From: Entrophospora sp. SA101
Taxonomy: Eukaryota > Glomeromycota > Glomeromycetes > Entrophosporales > Entrophosporaceae
DNA: 27,670 nucleotides
Direction: 5' to 3'
NCBI GenBank assembly: GCA_958430865.1
Contig: CAUDNR010000632.1
Location: forward strand, 1 to 27,670
In this document: positions 9,373 through 20,253 of the stretch, piece by piece
How positions within the stretch are numbered: position 1 is the stretch's first letter
Layout: every line of letters starts with the position of its first letter
Position numbers and translations under genes: made by a program
Notes under the pieces: model-generated
Seen by the model: the letters and a program-made list of their open reading frames with translations, nothing else
The model's database searches: none
What the model was told of the DNA's origin: nothing

Positions 9373-11169
9373 ATGGATACAAGATCTTTGGAGTACGATA
9401 AAAGTAGTAACTACTCAAATTGGATACTTTTGCTGATATTTATAATTTCATATCTATACATTGCCATTAAAGATTATTCAAAATGGAGAGAATCAGGAGG
9501 AGAGTCTTTTTTACAAGCTGGTAGCATCAGAAGAAAATTTAAGAACATTAGCAAGAAAAACAACGAAAAAGATAATAAGAATAATAACTATATTTATTAT
9601 ATACCAATAATTATTCCATTTGCGGTAATTTACTTGCTGATAAAAATATTTTATGATCTATTTAAATTATTTGTTTTTCATTCATTAGATTTTATTAAAT
9701 ATTTAGTTATGGTTATTATCAACAACAACAAAATATTATTAAGGTTTGCTGGTAAATTAATCAAGGATGCATCATATTATACGAAGATTAGTATTCAAAA
9801 CTTGATTTATTATACTAGGTATATTTGCAATAATTATTTACTCGTGATTTTAGAGAAATTTATTTGGTTAAATTCGATAATTTTTGAGAGATTATCAAGA
9901 TTAGTTAGGAGGGCAAATGCTATCTTTACCAAATTTATTACTGATAATAAGGAATATTTCATGAATGCTTTAGATTTTAGTATCAAGTTTGTCAAATATT
10001 TTATTGAGAAAGCAAGTTATTTACTAGAAACATTCATGATTTGCGTAAAATTAGTTATCAGAGATATTATAATTAAAGATCTCAAATATATAATTAATGA
10101 TTTGATAGTGAGCTTTCTGGTTAGAAACAAATTAGCAATAGTAAATTTTTTATATTATAATCTATACATGGATCACACCAATTATTTCATCAATATTTAT
10201 ATTTATAATTTCTTGTCTGATAAATATTTAAGAAGTTCTATTCACAATATTATATCCCTAGAACAATTGATAGTTTCTAAATTTTTAATCCCTAGATTTT
10301 TAGCATTAAAAAATTTAATTTCTCGAAATATTTCTCTGATAATAGAACAATCAATAATAATATCACACAAATTATTTGATAGATTAAAACAAATTTTGTC
10401 GGTGGTAATATCTTTTTTCAATAAATTAGTTATGGAAAATTTTGTTAGAAAAATAAATATTGGATATATGTACAAGGAATTAAGTGAATTTTATATAATA
10501 ACATTAATAGGTGCAGTAGTATTCGTGATAGACATTAATTATATATATTATTATAAAATTATTTCACATTATTACAACATCATTTATTATTATTATTACA
10601 ATTATTTCATATTAATAATTATAAATTATTATCACAAAAGATTAGCAAAGATTTTTATCGCAATTTTTCATCTCGCCAAAATATTATTTAACAAATCTAT
10701 AAATCTATCGATTAGCATCTTCAATTTCACTAAGCAATTTTTGATACTTGTCAGATTTACAGCTAACAAGCTTGTCAGTTATGCAAACTTTATTTTCATT
10801 GATAACAAGTTTGCAAAATTATTTTTAAATGGTCTCTGGCGGGCATTGATCAATTCATACAGCACTTTATCAAATTTTTATCACAATCATTTGAAATCAG
10901 TAATTTTGGATATTTATTTATTCATAAATTCCAAGATTCTTTCAAATTTATATTTAATTTTGGATAATTTTATTAATGGTGTTTTGGCGAAACAGTATCT
11001 TATTATAAGAGACATTCTAATCGAAAAACTGCCAATAATTATCAATGAATTGAAAACCATAATCGACAATTTCGTAATTTTCATTGGCCAGAAATCAATA
11101 GAATTAGTAAAGAGTGAAATCAATCAAGACGCAGCAACGGATCGAGGAGAACTATTTTCGAAAGAGTGA
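9373..11169 (+). CDS. 598-aa intronless membrane or amphipathic-helix orphan
   Basis: Not recognised. This is a single open frame of 598 codons, remarkable in a window where most other genes have introns. Residues 16-36 (NWILLLIFIISYLYIAIKDY) form a first membrane segment, 39-75 a basic hydrophilic loop, and about 77-105 a second hydrophobic segment. From 105 to 365 there are long Ile/Leu/Phe/Lys-rich amphipathic helices with rough repetition of charged residues every few turns. About 370-390 is a third strong hydrophobic segment, followed by a tyrosine-rich stretch (residues about 392-418), then more amphipathic helices to about 575. The C-terminus is hydrophilic (QDAATDRGELFSKE). A membrane- or lipid-surface-bound protein is the likeliest reading; this is inference from composition. 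The stop codon overlaps a good donor (GTGAGT from 11166), so a further 3' exon cannot be excluded, although none is obvious. Confidence 0.6.
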   Translation: MDTRSLEYDKSSNYSNWILLLIFIISYLYIAIKDYSKWRESGGESFLQAGSIRRKFKNISKKNNEKDNKNNNYIYYIPIIIPFAVIYLLIKIFYDLFKLFVFHSLDFIKYLVMVIINNNKILLRFAGKLIKDASYYTKISIQNLIYYTRYICNNYLLVILEKFIWLNSIIFERLSRLVRRANAIFTKFITDNKEYFMNALDFSIKFVKYFIEKASYLLETFMICVKLVIRDIIIKDLKYIINDLIVSFLVRNKLAIVNFLYYNLYMDHTNYFINIYIYNFLSDKYLRSSIHNIISLEQLIVSKFLIPRFLALKNLISRNISLIIEQSIIISHKLFDRLKQILSVVISFFNKLVMENFVRKINIGYMYKELSEFYIITLIGAVVFVIDINYIYYYKIISHYYNIIYYYYYNYFILIIINYYHKRLAKIFIAIFHLAKILFNKSINLSISIFNFTKQFLILVRFTANKLVSYANFIFIDNKFAKLFLNGLWRALINSYSTLSNFYHNHLKSVILDIYLFINSKILSNLYLILDNFINGVLAKQYLIIRDILIEKLPIIINELKTIIDNFVIFIGQKSIELVKSEINQDAATDRGELFSKE

Positions 11170-12100
11170 GTGATTGGATTACTTGAGAGACAAATTGTTA
11201 TTGGTGTGGAGGGTTGAAAGGATTATTATTGGTAGGATGCGGGTCGGATATTAGTGTTAATGTTAGTATTAGTATTAGTATTAGTATTAAGTCATTAAGA
11301 GAAATTCAAATCCTCTCTCAAAACTTCAAAAAATTCTATTTTTATAGTTATCTATTTTATCAATCAAAAAAAAAAAAATGTATATATATATATATATTTA
11401 ACCAAACAAACATTCAACTAAAATAAATAAAGCTTTGTTAATAAATGTATTATTTTTTATTTGTTGTCATGTTTTTTCACTATTTCTTTTTTATAGAATG
11501 AAACGTTATTGTAATATTAATTTCATTTATTAATGTGCATATCATTATGCAATATAAATGTTGGGATAATTGGGGATAAAAATATTTATTCCTGTGGGAT
11601 ATTTTTGTCTATAAATGCTATCCTCGTGTATTAGCGTGTAACAAAGAATAAAGTTTTAATGGAAAAGTTTTGTACAATTTGTTTAAATTAGATGTTTTAA
11701 CAATGACTCACTCACCCCCACAACAACATAATTCATTCGGGTGGATCAAATTTAATTAAAAAAAGAAGGATATAGAATATCTGTAGTTTCATATTTTATT
11801 AATCAAGATTTCTTTCTTTTATTTATATAAATTATTATATAAACGATAAAAACGATAAGTAAAAAAGCAATTTTTTTTAAAAAAGACAATTTTCGAAAAA
11901 GTCTAAATATTTTTTAGTTAATTTTATTTTAATTAGTAATTGTTGGTTAGAGACACCAAGCAATTTGTTAAAAATAACTTATTATAAATATTTAAGTTTT
12001 TTTGTGTATGCGGTGTTGTGTGTGTTTAAAAAAATAAAATAAATAATTTTCTTTTAAAATTTTATTTTTATTTTTATTTTTTTGATATTATTAAATTATT
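11170..12100. other. intergenic, promoter side of the pseudokinase gene
   Basis: AT-rich. It contains the TTAGTA repeat listed separately, A-runs and a (TA)n run near 11380. The stretch 11820-12100 is almost pure A/T with a short G/T-rich spot (12001-12025) and is probably the 5' leader of the next gene. An open frame at 11214-11426 is built from the repeat and is not called. Confidence 0.4.
11261..11289. repeat. TTAGTA hexamer microsatellite
   Basis: About five tandem copies of a TTAGTA-type unit downstream of the 598-aa gene. It is a simple repeat, not a telomere tract: the unit differs from TTAGGG, and it lies between genes. Confidence 0.7.
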
Positions 12101-13339
12101 ATGAAAGAAGTTTTGACAACTCTAAAAAATAATATTGACATTAATATTAATAACGACAAAGATGTTTATTCAAAAACAACAACTACAACAACAACAACAA
12201 CAGCAGCAGCAGCAGCAACAGATTCTTTTTCTCCTTCAACAGTTTCTTCAACCACCAATAACAACAAACATTCTTTTCCATTAACTGATAATAATTCTTC
12301 TATACCTCCCTCACCCACCACAACTCCTCCTCCCTCTTTTTTAACTTTACCTTCTACTTCTTCCGACGCGCCCTCTTCGTCAGCCACAATGACAAAAGCT
12401 TCAACCACCACCACCACTGCTATTAATGGAATAACAGCCACAACTAACTTAGCCACAACCAACGCCATATTATTTGACATAGAAATGACAAAAACTTCAT
12501 TTTATTCAATTCTGACATTAATAGAACCATTTATTACAAATAATAAAGAATTGTATGATGAATGTTTAAATGGAGTTTTAGATATTTGTAAAGACACGTT
12601 AATCCAAATAGAAACAATCATTATTAAAAAGCCAAATAGAAAACAACAGATAGAAAATTTACGAGAATTTCAAGCGTTTAGTAAAATTATCGATACTATT
12701 AATGAATCATTCAATAAAACTGTCGATGATGACGACAACGATAATATTAATAATATTAAAGAGTTGTCGCATTCAATCAATCAATTAAACGTGGCATTAA
12801 ATGATAATAATAATAATAACAACAACAACAATAATAATAATGATGATAGTCAGAAAAAAATTAGATCATTGAAATTGAATAACAAATTAAAAAAAACCTT
12901 TTTAAATTTAACAAAATTCATTTCAAATACATCCTCAACAAAAAATCAAAAAATAGATAATAGTAATAGTAATAAATCCTCAACAATAGAAATTAATAAT
13001 AATAATAATAATAATAATTTAGAAAAGAATAATAAAGAGTTAAAAAAATCCGAAGAAAATTCTGATGAAGACGACGACGAAAATGAAGACGAAAACCACG
13101 ATTATCAAGTTGAATACATCGAATCAGATTATTTACAAGATATTGAACCATCAGAAATTAAAGGAAGCAAAAACCATATTAAAAAGAAATTGTATGTAAA
13201 TTATAAATTGGTTGCAGAGAAAAAAATCGGAAAGTTGTTTAAAGAACAACAATTGACTGAATTGAAAAAAGAAATTTTGTTTATGCAAGATTTATCAAAG
13301 AATTTCCATATTCTAGATTTGTAAGTAATTTAATCACAT

Positions 13340-13379
<40 letters not shown>

Positions 13380-15701
13380 TATCACAAAAACAAAATATAT
13401 CACACATACTCATTTCATTTTATTTTTAATAGTTACGGATATTCTAATAATAATTCAAAAGATTATTTTGTCATATCTCAATGGATGCAATATAATTTAA
13501 AAGATTATCTTGCCACGAATCCAACAATCCTTTGGCCTACTAAATTATCAATTTCTCGTGGAATTGCTGATGCTTTAACATTTTGTCATCAAAAAAGAAT
13601 TTTGCATTATAACATCAAAAGGTAATAATTCATCAATATTGATGATGATGATGATGATGATGATATATATATAAAAAAAAACCCCCCATTTATTTTATTT
13701 TCTTTCCATTTCATCCTTTTAATTCTTTTTCATCTCAAATAAAATAGTGAAAATGTTTTATTGGACGAGAATTTACAACCAAAACTTTATAATTTTGGTA
13801 CAAAAAAAGAATTATCTGTAATGTTGAAATCCGTAAATAATCTAAACAGTCTTTCGATTGCTTGGTGTGCTCCGGAAGTACTGGGTAGTGAAAATATCAT
13901 TAAAAGCTATAACTCTGCAAGTGAAGTATATAGGTATGTTTTTTTATTAATAAATATGTTATAATAATGTTTTTTATTATTCTTGTATATAATATTAATA
14001 CACCACGTACATGACTTTATTAGCTTTGCGGTACTACTTTGGGAAATTTCATCACACAAATTACCATTTAATCAGATAACCTCATCAAGAGACATCACCA
14101 CAAAAGTGTTGCTTGGTGATAGACCTGAACCAAAATGCGTCGAGGGAACTCCAAAGAAATTTCAATCATTGATTGAAAAAGGATGGTCACATCTTGCTAA
14201 TAAACGTCCAACAATTCAAACAATCTTCCAATCTCTCAACACTTTTGATCCATCTACTTTCCATAATATCAATGGTGGTAATGGTAACAATGGTAATAAA
14301 AGTGGAATTATTAAATTAATTGAAGGAAAATCAAAACCAAAAAACATTAATAAGGAAAATAAAACCAAAATTGCTACTAGCAATAGTAATGGTAGTAATA
14401 ATAGCAATAAGATTAATGACAAGAAAAAGCTCAATGTCAAAAGCAGCAATAGCAGCAATAGCAGCAATAGCAACAATATCAACAATAGCAACAATATCAA
14501 CAATAGCAACAATAGCAACAGCAAAATTAATATCAACATCAAAAAAAATAATAATAATAGTAATAGCAATAACAGCAATAACAACAGCAACAACAACAAT
14601 AATATTTCCAACAGGAGGAAGAGCGGTGCAGTAAAAATCATCACTAACACTAACACTGCACCAAAAAATAGAACTATCAGCAATGGTAGTAGCAATATTC
14701 TAAGTAAATCTCCACCATCATTATCAAAGTCTCCACCAAAATCTCCACCAATCGCTTCATCGTCTTCTTCGTCATCATCTATTACATCCTCGACCACATC
14801 ACGTGCCACAACGCCAGACATTTTATTGTATGATGACGACGACGATGAAGATGACGATATTGATGATATTGATGTTGACGATATAGACTATATTAAAAGT
14901 AGCAATGAAGACGAAGAACAGAATCATACAGTAGTAGAAGTAAAGAATTCGATTAATCTTGACAAAGCAATCAAATACAATAATTCAAAACAATTTTCAA
15001 AAGCATGGGAATTGTTTCAACAAGAATTCAAAAAGGAACCAAACTCACCAGTGCTAAAATATTGGATCGGCTTGTATTATTTAAAAGGTTATCATCATCA
15101 TAACAACAACAAGAAAACATTTACACCAGATCTCAAAAAAGCCGTTCAATATTTGAGTGAGTCGGCCAAGAAAAATAATCCAGATGCACAATATTTGTAT
15201 GCGGTGACAATATTGAATAATGGAATTGCAACTAAAGAACACGAAAATAATCGGTTCAAGGTTGCGATGAAGTATTTGTATAAAGCAAGTAACCAGAAAC
15301 ATCCTTTGGCAATGCAAAAATTAGGAAGAATCATTCAAAGAGGACAATTTGGCAAAGATGTTGATGTCAAAATTGGTAAAGAGATGGTTGATAAAGGCAG
15401 AAGTTTGAGTATGAGCACTAGAATGAAAACTACCAATAGCAGCAGCAGTAGTAGTAGCAACAGTAGCAGTAATTTTAACAATAATAACGAAAATGATGAA
15501 TCGTTGAAAAAGAGAAGGTACAGCGAAAATAGTAGAGGTGTTACTTTTGCTACTACAACTACTGCTAGTAATAATAGTAGCCTTAATATTCCCGGAAGTA
15601 ATATTAGAAAAAATAGAAATTCATTTGTGGCAACTACAAATCCTAATACCAGTTCTAATAATATTAATAATTCATATAAACGACGTACTGTTCATTATTA
15701 A
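12101..15701 (+). CDS. predicted pseudokinase with Sel1 repeats, four exons, 1090 aa
   Basis: Exons 12101-13320, 13433-13621, 13748-13933 and 14024-15701, all joined in phase (3273 nt). Residues 1-125 are Thr/Ser/Pro low complexity. About 127-310 is a helical region interrupted by an Asn run, resembling four-helix bundles found before kinase domains. An acidic linker follows, then a protein-kinase fold from about 365 to 590. The ATP-site lysine is probably K374 (VAEKK) and the alpha-C glutamate E391. The catalytic loop is H465-Y466-N467 instead of HRD, and the metal motif is N485-F486-G487 instead of DFG; N472 is kept. Loss of both aspartates predicts little or no phosphotransfer. A long Asn/Ser region with an SP-rich segment (near 760-775) and an acidic run (near 800) separates this from about three Sel1-type helical repeats (about 845-985) and a Ser/Asn tail. 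Kinase-Sel1 fusions are common in Glomeromycotina. A signalling scaffold role is inference. Confidence 0.82.
13340..13379. repeat. (AT)n(AC)n dinucleotide tract in pseudokinase intron 1
   Basis: About 20 bases of AT alternation run straight into about 20 bases of AC alternation within the intron 13321-13432. Confidence 0.8.
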
Positions 15702-16218
15702 TTTGAGCATAATATACATAGTAATATATACATATAGTAGATAGATTTTTTTACATATTTTTTGTATAAATTATATAAATTTTTTTTATTAATTATATTA
15801 AATTTTTATAATGTATTTTTTTTTATTTTAATTCTCTGTTGTGTTAATATTTTTTTCATTTTTGTATTATTTTTTTATTTTCTTTACACACACACATATA
15901 TATATATATATAATATAATATAATATAATAATTAAATACATGTAAACTCGATAAGTCGGCCAAAATTTTCACCCATTTTCTTAATATTTAAGTAATTTAA
16001 ATTCGATAAGTCGGTTTACTCGATAAGTCGGTCATATGAGCTCACCCCCACATGACCGACTTATCGAGTTTACATATGTATACGGAGGGGGGGTTTGGTG
16101 TACGACGCGTCTATTTATTTTTACTATTATTTGTTATTGATATTTTTTTTTTTTCTCAAAAAAAAAATTTTTTTTGATTTTATCGTTAAATACAACAATA
16201 AATAAATAACAACTAAAC
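15702..16218. other. intergenic carrying a MITE
   Basis: AT-rich 3' flank of the pseudokinase gene with T-runs and a TATA/TAATA simple tract (15890-15935), then the MITE at 15937-16080, then a G-run (16085-16093) and the T/A-rich leader of the next gene. Nothing else is seen. Confidence 0.5.
15937..16080. mobile_element. short MITE with TA ends and nested hairpins, possibly pogo/Tc1-mariner type
   Basis: The left end 15937-15959 (GTAAACTCGATAAGTCGG after TACAT) is mirrored by the right end 16056-16080, whose complement reads the same apart from a 2-base insertion. Both ends start with TA, the usual target duplication of Tc1/mariner and pogo elements. The core CGATAAGTCGG occurs three times in direct orientation (about 15949, 16004 and 16021) and once inverted (16056-16066). 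The last direct copy and the inverted copy form a perfect 18-bp stem (16018-16035 with 16052-16069) around a 16-base loop. There is no coding capacity. The superfamily assignment is inference from the TA ends and the TIR style. Confidence 0.65.
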
Positions 16219-16981
16219 ATGTTAAAAGAAAGTAGCAGTAACAAAGACTTGGAAAACATTATTAATGAAAATAAAAACAGTAACAATGATACTAGTAACA
16301 AAAACGATAAATTAACTGCAAGTTTTTTTTCCCTTTTATCAGTGAAATTTATATTTGTTATTTATTTATTCATTTTCATCATTTATTGGATTTTTTTAAT
16401 ATTAGAATACCAATAAAGAAAATATTTATAAAACATATGTCGAAACTCCTTTAATATACAAAAAATTAAAACCTAAATTAAACGATTTAATTACCGATTA
16501 TACTTGCAATAATAATATCAATCATAATAATGGAAAAGATCGTCATCTTAAAAGTAAAGGAAAAGAAATTGTTAATAGCAGTTCAAGTAGTAGCAGCGCT
16601 GCTAGTATTATTGATAGCGGAAAAAACAAGATTAATGGTAATGTAAATTTTAATAGCAGCACTATTAGCGCTGATGTTTGTAAAATTCAAGATGATAAAG
16701 ACAAGACAGAGAACTCATTGAAAAGAAAATGGCAGGAAGAAGAAGATCAAGAAGGAAAAGACTATGATCATCATCAATCTAAGAAGTTTGCAAGAGAAAA
16801 TGTGGAAAAGGAAGAGGAAAAGGCAATTAATGATCACGTTACCAATGATAAAAATGTTAATGTTAAAGATGATTATATTATTGGTGAACATGAAATAATT
16901 GCAATAGGAGTGGATCTTAGCGAAGATAAAGTTCCAGAAGATTATACAGGATCTTGTGACGAGGATGATGATTATAAATAA
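16219..16981 (+). CDS. small charged orphan, probably two exons, about 221 aa
   Basis: Not recognised. The start at 16219 (MLKESSSNKDLENIINENKN) opens a hydrophilic Asn-rich exon. The following T-rich, hydrophobic reading is best explained as an intron. The join 16321 to 16419 (GT donor, AAAG acceptor) keeps the frame and gives 221 residues, but both sites are weak and another boundary is possible, so the exact junction is uncertain. The second exon starts with a helix-like stretch rich in Lys and Leu (YKKLKPKLNDLITDY), then a Ser run. A basic segment KRKWQ near the middle could be a nuclear signal, followed by Glu/Lys-rich sequence, and the C-terminus is acidic (SCDEDDDYK). Its charge pattern suggests a disordered nuclear or regulatory protein; that is inference. 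It lies 518 bases downstream of the pseudokinase gene, on the same strand. Confidence 0.5.
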
Positions 16982-18244
16982 AATAATGCATTTTCAGATT
17001 CGTCTTTAAAGCCTTTTTACATTATTATTTTTATTTTTATTTGCATAAATTTGTATAGCTATGATTTAATTTGCTTTTTTTCTTTTGGCTTAAAATAAGT
17101 GTTATGGTTTATATTAAATAAAAAAAGCTACATTACCTATTCTTCTAATATATTCTAAATTTAATTTGGAGCATTTTTACTTTAAAAAAATGACCATGTT
17201 TGTAAATCGTTCATTGTATATACTGAGCTTGTTTACTTGTATGCAAAGGTTCGTAAACTTTGCAGACAAAGTTAATTATTAATAAATTTTACCGAGCTGT
17301 CTTTTTTTTTAAAAGAAATTAATAAGGGAACGATTATGATTCTCTTATAAAATTGTTTAAAATTAAAAATTCGTGGTCGTGGTCTCCAACACATGAAGTA
17401 AGTATATCTATGGTAAATGATTTCTTAAAATCCCATAATATTTCTATCTTATTTTGTTTGACAGTTATGCTTTATGAATAAAGACGATTAACCAGGAAAT
17501 CTGTCACATTTTGACATTATTTAGAATATCAAGCAATTTTTTAAATCACTGGGAAAGGTATGTACAATCTTCGTTGGTCATTTTTGATTGCCAAATTGTG
17601 ATGATAATAATTGTTTTTCTGACCACTGAAAAAGCTCGACTCGTGGAAATATGGGCCAGAAAAGAGCACCGCAAACTATATAGATAGTAATAGGTTACAT
17701 ACAAAAATCACGGTTTGATATAGGGTTTGACCCACACTGTGATTGGCTTAATATTCCAAATTTGGTAATTTTCACCAATATTGCATTTTCCAATAGTAAA
17801 ATTTTGGCCAGCTGCGGCAGTAACCTATCTAAATCAACATTTTTTTTATTTGGTTCTCGTTGTTGCGGGTTCCTGCCAGAAGTTCCTTTTACAATTAATT
17901 TCACTAGTATATAGAACGATGACAAATCGAATAGATAGGTCGTTGCAACATGTCGATTGGTGTCGATTTATGGGTTATTTTTGACAGAAATTTCAAGTCT
18001 AATTCGGATATCTTTTGGTTCACTCGTTGATATTAATTAATTGATTGAAATGCTCTCATTTGTAATAAATCGATACTTTATTTTATTTTCAATGTTATAA
18101 CTGACTTATTTAATTAATCAGACATCATTCAGATAATTATTTAAAATCAATCAGCATTCTGGCTGGTATTAACCATGACTTTATGTGTTATTCTTAAATT
18201 TATGAGTTGATTTTTTCAATAGTAATATTTAAAATAACCCAATT
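16982..18244. other. intergenic, no gene supported
   Basis: AT-rich down to about 17560. 17560-17960 is somewhat less AT-rich, with open frames on both strands over the same bases (17695-17925 and 17781-17984); neither has a recognisable feature. It may be a degraded repeat. A short inverted pair (AATCACGG near 17707 and CTGTGATT near 17738) is the only structure I see. Confidence 0.4.
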
Positions 18245-18464
18245 CTAGCCATCGTTTTGCTTCTTTTTTACCTCTTCTGAATTATCTTTTACTTTACCTT
18301 CAGAACTCGCTTCGTAACTATATACTTCTTTTATAAGATGCTACTAACTGATAGTTTTTAACTGACTCATTAACTACATTGGCTAAAGAACCGGTATAAC
18401 CTGCTTTTGTCCAATCCGGAGAATTAGTAGGTGCATTTAGTTCATTATCATATTGTTTATTCTT
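18245..18464 (-). pseudogene. decayed coding fragment with a frame break
   Basis: The family is not recognised. Minus-strand 18464-18318 is open for 48 codons and contains NAPTNSPDWTKAGYTGSLAN followed by VVNESVKNYQLVASYKRS, a composition unlike random AT-rich translation. It stops at TAG (18320-18318). The reading then continues convincingly in a different frame from about 18322 to 18245 (SYEASSEGKVKDNSEEVKKK) and ends in TAG. Just upstream, beyond a TAA at 18467-18465, the same frame carries further coding-like sequence (LIKFFKKNKSTSYT). An in-frame stop and a shift within 250 bases, with no suitable splice sites, point to a pseudogene; sequencing error is the alternative. Confidence 0.35.
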
Positions 18465-19969
18465 TTACGTATATGAAGTACTCTTGTTTTTCTTGAAAAA
18501 TTTGATCAATGATTTTTTTTTTTATTGGTTTTACCTTTATTGATTAATAGAAGTTTGCGATGGCGATAGCAACCTTATTATTATTTTTTTAATATCAATA
18601 GGTGTAAAAACAAATAAATTGCTTGCATTTTATATCTTTCCCGACTTCTGCTTCTTTCTCTTAAACCATGTCGCGGATTCTTTTTTTTTTTTTTGTCTTG
18701 TATTTTTTTAGTCAAGGAACAATTAAGTAAAGTTATTTAAACAATAGCCATGCGATAATAATAATTAAAAGATCCAAAATGAATAATCGATTACAAAATG
18801 GAGGCTGATTGATATTACCTAAATGCTATTATACTATTACCATTACTATTAATATTTATTATATACGTATTGTTTAATACTTATTTGTAAAAAGGTAAGA
18901 ATTTGCTAAAAACGTTAGGGCAATCAATACCTTTAGACTTTTTAGTCGTACAAAACTGATTCATATAATAATAAGTATTCCATGTAAAATAAATAAACAA
19001 TGATCATCAAATAATATAAATAAATTAGTTGACCTTAATTGTTTCAAATATTATATCGGAATGCAAGCAGTAAAAATATTCAATTCATTCATATATATAT
19101 ATAAATAGCCATTTTGGTGCCATCTAAAACTATTATAAATTAAAATATTAACACTAATCGGCATGACACCCGATCACGAATTATTTTCGTGAAATGATGA
19201 AAATTGAATTAATAAAAAACAACTATATACATATAAAGCTTTCTTTTTATGTATTATTACCGTAAAGAAATGCATTATATAATGAATAATATGCCTATTT
19301 GCATCCTTTTCATTTTTTCATATGTATGTGGTCACGAAATAAAATATAAATTTTTTCCTTTTGTTTGTATTATATCATCCATCATTATAATTTTACCTTA
19401 TATGAACATAAAAGAAATAACTATAATAAAATTTTTTATCCATTATGAATTTCCCATCGTATCACATTTTTGAAAATAGGAAAAGGACAACCAACTTTTT
19501 AAAAATAAATGGTATTACCTATGGGTAGTGCAGTTGGAACATTCCAAACAATGCAAATCAATTGGAACGTTCTGATGGAGAACATCTGACGTCGTACAAC
19601 ATATTTCAATTTATCATCACATTTATCACACAAATGATCATCGAATTGGAATTTCCGTGAAAACCAATTCACATGTAGAATCTCAATGATATCCATTATG
19701 GATCTTCTTTACCATTCGATTGAGTACGTTTTACATTTTATTATTATGTTTATCCGAAATGTTGCGCAAATTAATGGATATGATTTTCTTTTTCATTTGA
19801 TTTGGATACAAAAACTTCTCTATATATATATTTTGGGAACCAATAATAGACTTGTAGAAAATATCCCCATCCAAGAACTATGTAGGTACAATTGTATTAT
19901 TTTTTGATAACGATATGACATATTATCTCAATTGGGTAAAATTAAAAACAAAGCTTAATTAGGGTTCTA
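18465..19969. other. intergenic, no gene supported
   Basis: AT-rich with T-runs (18511-18521, 18680-18693). Open frames at 19249-19473 (+), 19499-19696 (-) and 19686-19907 (+) overlap no domain and have no consistent splice partners. Nothing is called. Confidence 0.4.
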
Positions 19970-20080
19970 CTAGATCTTTTCATAAATCTTTGTTGAATTT
20001 TGAAAAAAAGTCTTGATCAAAGTTTGCAAACTTTTCCTAATTTGGTTAAATTTTTCCTCCTCTGTCTTTAATTCTTGTAT
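19970..20080 (-). pseudogene. short coding-like fragment, coiled-coil type
   Basis: The minus strand is open for about 35 codons ending in TAG at 19970-19972, with ELKTEEEKFNQIRKSLQTLI and then KTFFQNSTKIYEKI. Heptad-like hydrophobic spacing suggests the C-terminal coil of a lost gene. There is no start codon and no upstream exon. It may be chance. Confidence 0.2.
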
Positions 20081-20253
20081 TCAACTAATTCATAAACCAT
20101 GAGTTTACAAGATAACTTGGGCCAAACTTTCATTATAATTAATATTTTAAAGATTTATTTGATAATATTATGCAAATAATAGTAAACATTCAATTAAAAA
20201 TTATGCAAGACTCCACATATATATATATATATTATATGTTATAATTAATAAAT

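Noticed and set aside
11261..11289. TTAGTA repeat as possible telomeric sequence
   Set aside because: The unit is not TTAGGG, there are only about five copies, and it lies between genes.
12166..12480. 104-codon minus-strand Val/Ala/Glu-rich frame
   Set aside because: Antisense of the Thr/Ser/Ala repeats in exon 1 of the pseudokinase gene.
14320..14634. 104-codon plus-strand Ile/Ala-rich frame
   Set aside because: Frame-shifted reading of the AAT/AGC repeat inside exon 4 of the pseudokinase gene.
14216..14821. 201-codon minus-strand open frame rich in Leu runs
   Set aside because: It is the antisense shadow of Asn/Ser/Ile-coding repeats in exon 4 of the pseudokinase gene; no independent domain.
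17695..17984. Overlapping open frames on both strands
   Set aside because: Neither has a recognisable feature, and the overlap means at most one could be real; kept as a possible degraded repeat only.
19249..19907. Three open frames of 65-74 codons on both strands
   Set aside because: Hydrophobic, AT-driven translations without motifs, splice partners or consistent strand.
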